Below the pieces are notes generated by a model. The model ran no database searches. It was not told the origin of the DNA and worked only from the letters and a program-made list of their open reading frames with translations. From an uncultured bacterium (lineage in GTDB: Bacteria; Bacteroidota; Bacteroidia; Chitinophagales; Chitinophagaceae): a DNA stretch of 14,498 nt. This document shows, piece by piece, positions 1 to 8,590 of this stretch (position 1 is the first letter of the stretch; each line of letters starts with the position of its first letter). The translations under genes were made by a program, and so were the position numbers. The stretch spans positions 1 through 14,498 of the forward strand of contig CAJBPC010000043.1 of assembly GCA_903957405.1 (NCBI GenBank), given 5' to 3'.

Positions 1-624
1 AAAGATCTTTCGATACAGGCGTTCAGGAATGGAGGACTGACGCAGATCGTGAGCGTATTTGAAGATGTGAGCAGTCGGATCGCCTTCCTCCTGTTCCCTG
101 CAGTACTCCTGGGCTCCTACGCAAACAGCCTCTCCCTTTCGGCAGCCATGCTCATGGTACCTGACAGCCTCGGGAAAATCTATTATTCAAGATTTGCGGG
201 CGAGCGTTCGCAGGAAGCCGCCGGGCGGGGTTTCATATCTCTGCTGAAGGTCAATGCCGCCATCCTGCTAGCCGGGTGGCTCGCCATACTGATCATCCCT
301 GCACAATTTTATGTTTGGATCTTCGGAGCTGAATTTGCCGAAGTGAAGGGCCATCTGGTCTATCTTGGAGCAGGATCTGTTTTTTTAGGAATGTACCAGC
401 TGATAAGCTACTGGCATTCCGCATCCGGGAATTTCACCTACAATCTTTTTTTCATGCTGACATCGCTGCTGTCAAACATCGTCATGGTGGGATATTTGCA
501 TCTTTCCGGTGATCTGACGGTGCAAACGATAGCGATCGCCCTGATGGTCTCATACATCTTTGCCGGAGTATTCTCGCTGGGGCATTTCTGGTACCAGCAA
601 CGTTTGCCAATTGCTTCGAGATGA
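1..624 (+). CDS. Polysaccharide flippase-like membrane protein, C-terminal part (5' end outside window)
   Basis: The reading frame is open from the first base to a TGA at 622-624, so the gene begins upstream of the window. A GTG at 49 is in frame but is probably internal, because the residues before it (KDLSIQAFRNGG...) continue the same protein. The 207 visible residues are strongly hydrophobic, with about five to six membrane segments separated by short basic or polar loops. The composition and layout fit the C-terminal half of an oligosaccharide or polysaccharide flippase (Wzx/MATE-like, MOP superfamily). Such proteins move lipid-linked glycans across the inner membrane. No single diagnostic motif is visible, so the substrate cannot be told and another multi-pass transporter is possible. 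The DUF2256 gene starts 13 bp after its stop and is probably co-transcribed. Confidence 0.7.
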   Translation, partial: KDLSIQAFRNGGLTQIVSVFEDVSSRIAFLLFPAVLLGSYANSLSLSAAMLMVPDSLGKIYYSRFAGERSQEAAGRGFISLLKVNAAILLAGWLAILIIPAQFYVWIFGAEFAEVKGHLVYLGAGSVFLGMYQLISYWHSASGNFTYNLFFMLTSLLSNIVMVGYLHLSGDLTVQTIAIALMVSYIFAGVFSLGHFWYQQRLPIASR

Positions 625-637
625 TAGTATTTTTGCC

Positions 638-808
638 ATGAAACAAGTCCGTAAATCCAACCTGCCATCGAAAACCTGTATCGTATGCGACCGGCCTTTT
701 TCCTGGCGGAAAAAATGGGAGAAGAACTGGGAAGAGATCCGCTATTGCAGCGAAAAATGCAGGCGTTCGAAAGATAAAAACAATAAGACAGACACCTTGA
801 TGAAGTGA
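638..808 (+). CDS. DUF2256 family small zinc-ribbon protein
   Basis: This 56-residue protein starts at the ATG at 638, where similarity to the family begins. The frame is open further upstream, but that would overlap the flippase gene. It has four cysteines in a CxxC...CxxxC arrangement (C14, C17, C37, C41) around the characteristic RPFSWRKKW...W segment (residues 19-31), followed by YCSEKCRR. This is the signature of DUF2256, small proteins presumed to bind one zinc ion. The function is unknown. From memory, in other bacteria it is often encoded near photolyase/cryptochrome-like genes, and none is visible here. The spacing of 13 bp to the upstream flippase suggests one transcript. The C-terminal tail is lysine-rich and polar. 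Confidence 0.85.
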   Translation: MKQVRKSNLPSKTCIVCDRPFSWRKKWEKNWEEIRYCSEKCRRSKDKNNKTDTLMK

Positions 809-944
809 ATCTCATCCATGCGCATCCATTTTATCAATGCCATGGCCACCCAGGCTTCTTAGCCGGATACTTCGTTTTATTTTTATCTGCCCTGATCTGA
901 CAGCATGTAACGGGATCAAGGCAACCAGATGCCGGATGCCATTG

Positions 945-1256
945 TCACAGAAAGCCGAGTTCCAGTTTAGCAACCTCGCTCATCAGGTCCTTGTTCCACG
1001 AGGGTGTCCATGTGACTTCTACATGTACGTCATTGACCCCTTCGACCTCACGGATCCGCTGGTCGACTTCGTGAGGAAGTGACTGCGCGGCTGGGCAACT
1101 TGGCGCCGTGAGCGTCATGACCACCTGCACATTGTTGATCGGCAGGATATTCACTTCATAGATCAGTCCAAGGTCCCAAATGTTCACCGGGATCTCCGGG
1201 TCGAAGACCTCTTTTATTTTTTCTATGACTTTTTCTTTAAGTATCTCGCCGTCCAT
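945..1256 (-). CDS. DUF59 / MIP18-family Fe-S assembly protein (SufT-like), last gene of the suf operon
   Basis: This 103-residue single-domain protein belongs to the MIP18/DUF59 family. The hallmark DPEIPVNIWDLGLIY lies at residues 19-33 and TLTAPSCPAA at 48-57, with the conserved cysteine C54. Members (SufT, PaaD-like proteins, eukaryotic CIA2/MIP18) help mature or deliver iron-sulfur clusters to client proteins in the cytosol. The ATG at 1256 is preceded by an A-rich stretch, and no Shine-Dalgarno sequence is obvious. It follows sufE by 41 bp on the same strand and is the last gene of the operon. Position and family together make an accessory role in SUF-dependent cluster assembly very likely, but the exact step is not defined. 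No convincing terminator was found in the 136 bp between it and the convergent DUF2256 gene. Confidence 0.9.
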   Translation of the reverse strand: MDGEILKEKVIEKIKEVFDPEIPVNIWDLGLIYEVNILPINNVQVVMTLTAPSCPAAQSLPHEVDQRIREVEGVNDVHVEVTWTPSWNKDLMSEVAKLELGFL

Positions 1257-1297
1257 ATTTTTTTGATTCGTGCAGTTTTGTGATGCCCCGAGAAAAT

Positions 1298-1744
1298 CTA
1301 TCCTTGGTTTCCCTGTTCCTTCATCGCCCAGACCGTTGCATCGAGCTTCATCTGCTTCACCATTGCCCGAAGTCCGTTTGATCTTGTCTGCGCGAGGTGC
1401 GAACTCATATCTATTTTTTCTATGAATTTCAGTTCCGCCGATCTGATATCTTCCGCCTTCTGACCTGAAAGAACCCTTACCAGCATGCTGATCAGACCTT
1501 TGACGATCATGGCATCGCTGTCGGCATTGTAATGGACCCGGCCTTCACTGTATGATGACACCATCCACACGGCAGACTGGCAGCCCCGTATCTTATTGTC
1601 CTCGGTCTTGTGCATTTCATCCAATGGGGGTAGTTTTTTCCCCATATCGATGATATACTCATATTTATCTTCCCAGTTATCGAACAGGGAAAACTCTTCT
1701 ACGATCTCTTCTTCTATCTGCGATATGGACGGGTGTGCGTGCAT
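1298..1744 (-). CDS. sufE: SufE, sulfur acceptor for cysteine desulfurase SufS
   Basis: SufE accepts the persulfide sulfur made by SufS and passes it to the SufBCD scaffold. The 148-residue protein carries the family core IRGCQSAVW, with the sulfur-accepting cysteine at C55 (close to C51 of E. coli SufE). Helical segments typical of the fold surround it (KLPPLDEMHKTEDNKIRGC). I chose the ATG at 1744. A TTG three codons upstream (1753) would add three residues and overlap sufS. With the ATG, the sufS stop TGA (1748-1746) is separated from the start by one base, giving TGACATG, which implies translational coupling. Length and motif are standard. It is not SufU, which has a zinc site that is absent here. 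Confidence 0.95.
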   Translation of the reverse strand: MHAHPSISQIEEEIVEEFSLFDNWEDKYEYIIDMGKKLPPLDEMHKTEDNKIRGCQSAVWMVSSYSEGRVHYNADSDAMIVKGLISMLVRVLSGQKAEDIRSAELKFIEKIDMSSHLAQTRSNGLRAMVKQMKLDATVWAMKEQGNQG

Positions 1745-1745
1745 G

Positions 1746-2987
1746 TCAGCCAAGCATTTTTTTGACTTTCAATAATCCGTTGACCAATGAATCCACTTCT
1801 GATCTGGTGTTGTAGACCGCGAAGGAGGCCCTCGTGGTTCCCGGGATACCGAGTCTGTGCATGAGGGGTTGAGTGCAGTGGTGACCGGTCCTGACGGCGA
1901 TGCCCTGGTTGTCGAGCAGGATAGCGATGTCTTGCGTATGTATGTTTTCGATCACAAATGACACCACGCTCACTTTTCGATCGACATCCCCGATGATGCG
2001 CAGTCCGTCTATCTCCCTGAGTTGCTGAGTGGCATGGAGGAGCAGATCGTCTTCGTGTTTCCTGATTTGTTCCTTGCCGATCTCGTTGATGAATTCGAAA
2101 GCGTATTTCAATGCAACGACATCCGCTATGTTCGGCGTGCCTGCTTCGAACTTATAGGGCAGTTCGTTATATGTTGTGCGATCGAACCGGACTTCCTTGA
2201 TCATCTCCCCACCACCCTGATAGGGGGGCATATCTTCCAGGATATGCCTCTTGCCATAGAGTACTCCGACACCCGTAGGGCCGTACACCTTGTGCCCTGA
2301 AAATGCGAAGAAGTCGCAATCCAGCGATTGCACGTCGATGTCGAGATGCACGCTTGACTGGGCCCCATCCACCATCACCAATGCGCCCGCACGGTGGCCT
2401 GCATCGATGATCTCTTTCACGGGATTGATCAAACCCAGAGCGTTTGACACATGGACGATCGAGATGAAGCGAGTCTTTTCTGATAGCAGTTCATGGAAAG
2501 CTTCTTCGTCGAGGACGCCATTGTCGGACACCGGGATCACCCTGATGACCGCACCTTTTTCCTCCGCGATCATCTGCCAGGGAACTATGTTGGAATGGTG
2601 CTCCAGGGTGGAGATGATGATCTCATCGCCCTGTCGGAGGTTTTTCCTGCCCCAGCTTGACGCCACCAGGTTGATGCCATCTGTCGTTCCCTTGGTGAAG
2701 ATGACCTCATCGGTCGATGCAGCCCCGATGAACCTGCGAGCGGTCTCCCTGGTCGCTTCAAATGCCGCAGTCGCCTCTTCCGCAAGGGTGTGGATGCCGC
2801 GGTGGATGTTGGCATTATTCGAATGGTAGTAGCCTGCCAACGCGTCTGTGACGATCCGTGGTTTCTGCGTGGTGGCGGCATTGTCGAGGTAGACCAATGG
2901 CTTACCCTTCACGATGCGCTGCAGGATCGGGAACTCCGCCCTTATCCTGTCAATATCAAAGGCCTTATGTATCGGTGCATCCTGCAT
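1746..2987 (-). CDS. sufS: SufS, group II cysteine desulfurase
   Basis: SufS is a PLP-dependent cysteine desulfurase that releases sulfur from L-cysteine as a protein-bound persulfide and hands it to SufE. The 413-residue protein has the PLP lysine K233 in FSGHKVYGPTG and the catalytic cysteine C371 in RTGHHCTQP. These correspond to K226 and C364 of E. coli SufS. The PLP-binding residues NAATTQKP (36-43), THHS-like EHHSNIVPW (129-137) and VDGAQS (206-211) are present. I chose the ATG at 2987. An upstream ATG at 3032 is in frame but would overlap sufD by 44 bp and lengthen the protein beyond the family norm. The chosen start sits one base after the sufD stop (TGACATG), so coupling to sufD is likely. 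The enzyme looks intact and cytosolic. Confidence 0.96.
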   Translation of the reverse strand: MQDAPIHKAFDIDRIRAEFPILQRIVKGKPLVYLDNAATTQKPRIVTDALAGYYHSNNANIHRGIHTLAEEATAAFEATRETARRFIGAASTDEVIFTKGTTDGINLVASSWGRKNLRQGDEIIISTLEHHSNIVPWQMIAEEKGAVIRVIPVSDNGVLDEEAFHELLSEKTRFISIVHVSNALGLINPVKEIIDAGHRAGALVMVDGAQSSVHLDIDVQSLDCDFFAFSGHKVYGPTGVGVLYGKRHILEDMPPYQGGGEMIKEVRFDRTTYNELPYKFEAGTPNIADVVALKYAFEFINEIGKEQIRKHEDDLLLHATQQLREIDGLRIIGDVDRKVSVVSFVIENIHTQDIAILLDNQGIAVRTGHHCTQPLMHRLGIPGTTRASFAVYNTRSEVDSLVNGLLKVKKMLG

Positions 2988-2988
2988 G

Positions 2989-4293
2989 TCAGAAATTAAA
3001 TTCAAGTCGATTGGATATGAGTCGATCGACATGACGACGGAGTGGCTCTGGCTTTATGTTCTTGAGGATATCCACGGCGAAGGCATGGAGCAGCAGTGAC
3101 TTTGCATTCTTTTCACTGATGCCTCTTGCCCTGAGGTAGAAAAGTGCCTCGTCATCAAGCTGGCCGATGGTACAGCCGTGCGAACACTTCACATCATCTG
3201 CAAAGATCTCCAGCTGCGGTTTTGTGTAAGCAGAGGATTTCGCCCCCACCAGGATATTCTTGTTGGTCTGGTACGCATTTGTCTTTTGCGCATCTTTCCT
3301 CACGAAAATCTTGCCGTTGAAGACACCTTCGGATTCATCGTCCATAACCCCTTTATACAATTCGTTGCTGAAGCAGTGGGGCTGCATATTGTCCACGATC
3401 GTGTGGTTGTCGGCATGTGTCCTGTCATTCAGCAGATAGAGGCCATATAGATGGGATTCCCCGTGTTCCGCCTCCATGATCATATTCAGGTTGTTGCGGA
3501 TGAGTGCACCACTCAGGGTGATGGTCACCGCATTGGTGAGGCATTTGCCTGTCTGGCGGATATGGGTCGTTCCCACATGGTTGGCAAGCCGTCCTTCATC
3601 CTGGATCTTGTAATAGTCTACTACGGCGTCCTGTCCGGCCACCAACTCGAACACTTCATTGGTGAAGCTTTCGTTTCCACCAAGGGAGATGTATTGTTCC
3701 GCTATCTGGAGTTGTGCTGCAGCCTCGACATGAACGAGCACCCGCGGCTGAAGAAAAACAAAACCATTTCGGCTGTCAGCGACATGGTAGATGTACACCG
3801 GTTGAACGATCGATTTCCCTTTTTTTGCCATGATGAAGACGCCGTCGCTGGCAAATGCGCCGTTGAGTGCATTGATCCCGTCGGGGTGATAGGATGCACT
3901 GTGGCCGAGGTTCTTACTGATGAATTCAGCATGCGGTCCTTCCGCCGCTTTCCAGAGCGGCAGGATCTCGACATCTTCTTCCCTGTGCCGGAGTATGGAT
4001 AAGGTCTGGTCATACACTCCGTTCACAAAAACCAGTTCCGATGCTGTGTCATGACCCGGTAAGCGGTATGGGTCAATGTCCGACGGGGACAGCTTTGGCG
4101 TTCCCGCATGGCAAAGGAGGTCATTTCGGAACAGCTTTGACACATGTGTGTATTTCCATTCCTCATGTTTCACGGGTGGTATTCCCAGACACCTGAAATC
4201 ATGGATCGCCTTCTCACTGAAAGCTGCCAGTGCCGGATGGCTCTTTCTGGCAGCATGTATATCTGAAAAAAAATCAAGCACTTCTTTCGACAT
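2989..4293 (-). CDS. sufD: SufD, Fe-S cluster scaffold complex subunit
   Basis: SufD pairs with SufB and the ATPase SufC to form the SufBC2D scaffold on which iron-sulfur clusters are built. The 434-residue protein has the C-terminal beta-helix core, ending in DVKCSHGCTIGQLDDEALFY. Its C370 and H372 match C358 and H360 of E. coli SufD, which are implicated in cluster formation at the SufB-SufD interface. The N-terminal helical part (SHPALAAFSEKA, PPVKHEEWKYTHVSKLF) is also typical. I chose the ATG at 4293. The frame continues upstream to 4398 but that extension overlaps sufC and is low in family-like sequence. It follows sufC after 61 bp and its stop is one base before the sufS start. Confidence 0.95.
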   Translation of the reverse strand: MSKEVLDFFSDIHAARKSHPALAAFSEKAIHDFRCLGIPPVKHEEWKYTHVSKLFRNDLLCHAGTPKLSPSDIDPYRLPGHDTASELVFVNGVYDQTLSILRHREEDVEILPLWKAAEGPHAEFISKNLGHSASYHPDGINALNGAFASDGVFIMAKKGKSIVQPVYIYHVADSRNGFVFLQPRVLVHVEAAAQLQIAEQYISLGGNESFTNEVFELVAGQDAVVDYYKIQDEGRLANHVGTTHIRQTGKCLTNAVTITLSGALIRNNLNMIMEAEHGESHLYGLYLLNDRTHADNHTIVDNMQPHCFSNELYKGVMDDESEGVFNGKIFVRKDAQKTNAYQTNKNILVGAKSSAYTKPQLEIFADDVKCSHGCTIGQLDDEALFYLRARGISEKNAKSLLLHAFAVDILKNIKPEPLRRHVDRLISNRLEFNF

Positions 4294-4354
4294 GACTTGT
4301 TGGTTATATTGCGGCCGGCGTTGGATATCCACCGGTATATGGTTATTGCACGAA

Positions 4355-5119
4355 TCAGGCTTGCTCCGCGGATTCGAATTCGGCTTTGATGAAATCATAT
4401 CCCTTCTCCTCCAGTTCGAGTGCCAGCTCCCTGGTGCCGGATTTCACGATCCTTCCTTTGTACAGCACGTGCACATGATCGGGGACGATGTAGTCGAGCA
4501 GGCGCTGGTAGTGTGTGACCAGCAGGAATGCGTTGTCCTTGTTGCGGGTTTGATTCACTCCGTTGGCGACGATGCGCAATGCGTCGATGTCGAGTCCGGA
4601 ATCCGTTTCGTCGAGTATGGCGAGTCGGGGCTCCAGCATGGCCATCTGGAAAATCTCGTTGCGCTTCTTCTCGCCACCCGAAAATCCTTCATTGAGGGAG
4701 CGGCTCAGCAGCGATTGATCGATCTGCACCAGCTTCATTTTCTCCTTCATCATTTTCAGGAATGCAACGGCATCCAGGTGTTCATGGCCGCGGTATTTGC
4801 GGGTCTCGTTTACTGCAGCCTTTATGAAGTTCGTGGTGCTCACTCCCGGGATCTCCACGGGGTATTGGAATGCGAGGAACATGCCTTCTCGTGCCCGGTC
4901 TTCCGGTGATAGTTCCAGCAGGTCATTCCCCATGAATTCGACCGACCCCTCCGTCACTTCGAAATTCGAGCGTCCGGCGAGCACGGAAGCCAATGTGCTT
5001 TTTCCGGACCCGTTAGGCCCCATGATGGCGTGCACCTCTCCAGCCTTGATCTCTAAATTGATGCCTCTGAGTATCTGTTTATCATCTATGCTTGCATGTA
5101 AGTTCCGTATCCTGAGCAT
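4355..5119 (-). CDS. sufC: SufC, ABC-type ATPase of the SUF complex
   Basis: SufC is the ATPase that drives conformational change of SufB and SufD during Fe-S assembly. It is a soluble ABC protein, not a transporter subunit. The 254-residue protein shows every ABC motif: Walker A GPNGSGKST (34-42), Q-loop glutamine Q85 in FQYPVEIPGV, signature FSGGE (146-150) followed by the SufC-specific KKRNEI, Walker B LAILDE (166-171), the D-loop and H-loop H203. ETDSGLDIDAL after Walker B is typical of SufC. I chose the ATG at 5119 (MLRIRNLHASI). The frame continues upstream to 5197 into sufB but that part has no family similarity. It starts 46 bp after the sufB stop, and sufD follows after 61 bp. Confidence 0.97.
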   Translation of the reverse strand: MLRIRNLHASIDDKQILRGINLEIKAGEVHAIMGPNGSGKSTLASVLAGRSNFEVTEGSVEFMGNDLLELSPEDRAREGMFLAFQYPVEIPGVSTTNFIKAAVNETRKYRGHEHLDAVAFLKMMKEKMKLVQIDQSLLSRSLNEGFSGGEKKRNEIFQMAMLEPRLAILDETDSGLDIDALRIVANGVNQTRNKDNAFLLVTHYQRLLDYIVPDHVHVLYKGRIVKSGTRELALELEEKGYDFIKAEFESAEQA

Positions 5120-5165
5120 TTCTGTCTTTTTAAGTTTGTATGTAAGTAAAGTCCCTGCCCCATTT

Positions 5166-6614
<1,449 letters not shown>

Positions 6615-6635
6615 GGGTCTTCCTGATTTGGTCTG

Positions 6636-6665
6636 CAAAATTGACTAATGTGTTCGGTTGGTAAA
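6636..6665 (-). promoter_or_regulatory. Probable suf operon promoter (Bacteroidota -33/-7 type)
   Basis: Reading the - strand, TTTA (6665-6662) is followed after 18 bases by CAATTTTG (6643-6636). The Bacteroidota consensus is TTTG, about 19 bases, TAnnTTTG, so each box has one mismatch. Transcription would start a few bases further on, giving a short leader before the sufB ATG at 6614. No Fur, IscR or RirA-like operator could be recognised nearby. Confidence 0.45.
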
Positions 6666-6779
6666 CATCAATCGGGATAAATGGTTAGACAAACAGGCTT
6701 TTTTTCCGTATTTCGTAAGGTCAGCGGCATGCTGTCGAAACAGGCTTGGAGAAGTCAAGTCTTTCTGTATGCTTTTGGG

Positions 6780-6810
6780 AAAATCCGGTCTGTGAAGGGA
6801 GATTGCCGGA
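6780..6810 (-). terminator. Possible weak terminator after mlaD
   Basis: On the - strand, TCCGG (6810-6806) pairs with CCGGA (6788-6784) across a 17-base loop and is followed by TTTT (6783-6780). It lies 12 bases after the mlaD stop, where the mla transcript should end before the suf promoter. The stem is short and the loop long, so it may not be functional. Confidence 0.3.
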
Positions 6811-6822
6811 GTTGTGGTGGAA

Positions 6823-7815
6823 TCAGTTTACAGGTTCTTGCCTGGTTTTTTCGCGATCTTTTCTACGGAAATAACCACGGAACAGGAAGTTTTGTTTGAG
6901 GGCTTCCATGTTCTGGTTGAAATTGAAAGTACCTTTCTCCACGTTATGTAGGGTTCGGGAGATGTTTGCCGCAACTGCGGTGTCCTTCAGCACCAGGTTC
7001 ACCGGTCCTTTGCCTTCGTTGATATCCTTTTCGATGTTCCGGGTGATGGCATCGAGGTCGGTGGCGAGCTTATCAGCGTGACCGGCGACCGCTTCCAGCT
7101 GGCGGACCGATTGCTGAAGGTCCCTTGCCATCGCTGTGTCTTTGAGCAGCGCTCCTACTGGACCCTTCCCCGCATTCACGTCTGTAACGATCTGCCTGAC
7201 TTCCCGTGTCATGATCTCCGCGTTCGCCGTTGCCCTGTCGAGGTTCCGGGATGCATTTTTGATATTGATAGCCAGCGTCTTGTCAGAGAGCAGGTCCCAC
7301 ACCCCTTCGCTGTCATTGATCTTTGCTACGGTGACTTTCAGTCCGTCGGTGATGTCTCTGATATTATCGCTTGTGCCGGCCAGCGTCCGCATGACATCGT
7401 CAATTTCCACGGCATGCCGCGACGACAGTATGTCGCCAGACTGAACGTAATCCGCTTCGCCTTTTTGCGGGAGGATGTTCACTACTTTGTTGCCCATGAG
7501 TCCGTCAGCGCCAAGGCTCGCCACTGCGTTCTTCCGAATCACGGTGCGCATTTCTTTGTTCACAAGCATCGATACTTCCAGTGTGGTATCGTCGATGATC
7601 TGCATTTTCTTCACGGTACCCACCTCGATGCCTGCATACCTCACGTTGTTACCCAATCGAAGACCCGCCACATTTTTGAACTGAGCGCGAAGGGTCAGGT
7701 GAGAGCCTAGCAGATGCTGGTTTCTTCCAATCAGGAACAGTGCAACGATCAGCACCGCCATCGCGGCAAGTACGAACATTCCCAGCCTTGTTGAATTGCC
7801 TCTTTGCGTGGCCAT
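6823..7815 (-). CDS. mlaD: MlaD-like MCE-domain lipid transport protein
   Basis: MlaD-type proteins are anchored in the inner membrane, form hexameric rings in the periplasm and channel phospholipids between the membranes. The 330-residue protein has a short basic N-terminus, one membrane segment (about residues 11-29) and an MCE/MlaD domain (about 39-118) containing GLRLGNNVRYAGIEVGTV. The long C-terminal helical region has three related units: NDSEGVWDLLSDKT (167), NAGKGPVGALLKDTA (214) and NEGKGPVNLVLKDTA (266). It ends in a conserved-looking NFLFRGYFRRK. This extended form is longer than E. coli MlaD (about 180 residues) and is common in Bacteroidota. I chose the ATG at 7815. The frame is open up to 7944 but that overlaps mlaF. 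mlaF ends 8 bp before it. Confidence 0.92.
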   Translation of the reverse strand: MATQRGNSTRLGMFVLAAMAVLIVALFLIGRNQHLLGSHLTLRAQFKNVAGLRLGNNVRYAGIEVGTVKKMQIIDDTTLEVSMLVNKEMRTVIRKNAVASLGADGLMGNKVVNILPQKGEADYVQSGDILSSRHAVEIDDVMRTLAGTSDNIRDITDGLKVTVAKINDSEGVWDLLSDKTLAINIKNASRNLDRATANAEIMTREVRQIVTDVNAGKGPVGALLKDTAMARDLQQSVRQLEAVAGHADKLATDLDAITRNIEKDINEGKGPVNLVLKDTAVAANISRTLHNVEKGTFNFNQNMEALKQNFLFRGYFRRKDREKTRQEPVN

Positions 7816-7823
7816 ATTTAAAG

Positions 7824-8582
7824 TTATTGAAAAAATTGTCTGATGAATGGATCCTCTGATGAAAGCATTTCCTCGTAAGTGCCCATCGCATGGCATTTGC
7901 CGTTCAGGAGCACCGCGATGTTCTCCGCAGTATGTTGCACACACTTCATGTCGTGGGAAATGATCAGCGAGCTGGTCTGATATTTTTCCGCGATATCGAC
8001 CATCAGGTCGGTGATCTCTCTTCCCGTGATCGGGTCCAGTCCTGTGGTGGGTTCGTCATATAAAATGATCTCCGGCTTCAAGATCAGCGTGCGTGCCAGT
8101 GCGATGCGCTTCCGCATGCCGCCGGAGAGTTCTGCAGGCATCATATCGACAGTTTCCTCCAACCCCACATTCTTCAGGGCTTCCATAACGAGATCATCGG
8201 CCTGGTGCTGGTCCATTCGGGTCCAGTGTCGGCGAAGCGGGAACTCAAGGTTCTCCCTCACCGTCATGGAATCATACAATGCATTGCTCTGAAAAAGAAA
8301 ACCCACCCGCGCCCTGATATGATCCAGTGTGTCTTGCTTCAGCGAATCCATGCTTTGTCCGAGCACATTGATCTGTCCGGAATCGGGGCGCAGGAGTCCG
8401 ATGAGGCATTTGATCAGCACTGATTTGCCTGAGCCTGACTTTCCGAGCACGACCATGTCTTCTCCCTTGTGGAGCTTTAGGTTGAATCCATCCAGTACCA
8501 CATGCGAGCCGAAGGATATACTCAGGTCCCTGACGTCTATCACGACTTCGTCACTTTTATATGGTTTTTCCTTCGTGGGCAT
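7824..8582 (-). CDS. mlaF: MlaF-like ABC transporter ATP-binding protein
   Basis: This is the cytoplasmic ATPase of an Mla-type phospholipid transporter, working with the permease MlaE and the MCE protein MlaD encoded on either side. The 252-residue protein has Walker A GKSGSGKS (47-54), Q-loop Q98 in FLFQSNALYDSMTV, signature LSGGM (152-156) followed by RKRIALART, Walker B IILYDE (172-177), TTGLDP and H-loop H210. FQSNALYDSMTVREN and ELSGGMRKRI are characteristic of the MlaF/Ttg2A group. I chose the ATG at 8582, 8 bp after the mlaE stop. The open frame further upstream overlaps mlaE in another frame and encodes arginine- and histidine-rich sequence unlike the family. Confidence 0.94.
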   Translation of the reverse strand: MPTKEKPYKSDEVVIDVRDLSISFGSHVVLDGFNLKLHKGEDMVVLGKSGSGKSVLIKCLIGLLRPDSGQINVLGQSMDSLKQDTLDHIRARVGFLFQSNALYDSMTVRENLEFPLRRHWTRMDQHQADDLVMEALKNVGLEETVDMMPAELSGGMRKRIALARTLILKPEIILYDEPTTGLDPITGREITDLMVDIAEKYQTSSLIISHDMKCVQHTAENIAVLLNGKCHAMGTYEEMLSSEDPFIRQFFQ

Positions 8583-8590
8583 GGCGTCGA

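Noticed and set aside
853..885. Possible terminator for the DUF2256 gene: GGCT/AGCC stem (853-864) with T-rich tract at 874-885
   Set aside because: The stem is only four pairs and the T-rich tract starts about ten bases later; too weak to annotate.
837..1082. 81-codon + strand frame near the end of the suf operon
   Set aside because: It overlaps the DUF59 gene antisense, which has clear DPEIP and TAPSCP motifs.
1298..1744. sufE as SufU
   Set aside because: The IRGCQSAVW active-site context and lack of zinc-ligand cysteines mark it as SufE.
4076..4909. 277-codon open frame on the + strand
   Set aside because: It lies antisense to sufC and sufD, whose motifs are complete; its composition (runs of hydrophobic/His/Cys residues) is that of a shadow frame.
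6681..6899. 72-codon + strand frame in the mlaD-sufB gap
   Set aside because: It overlaps the end of mlaD and the terminator region, and has no family-like sequence.
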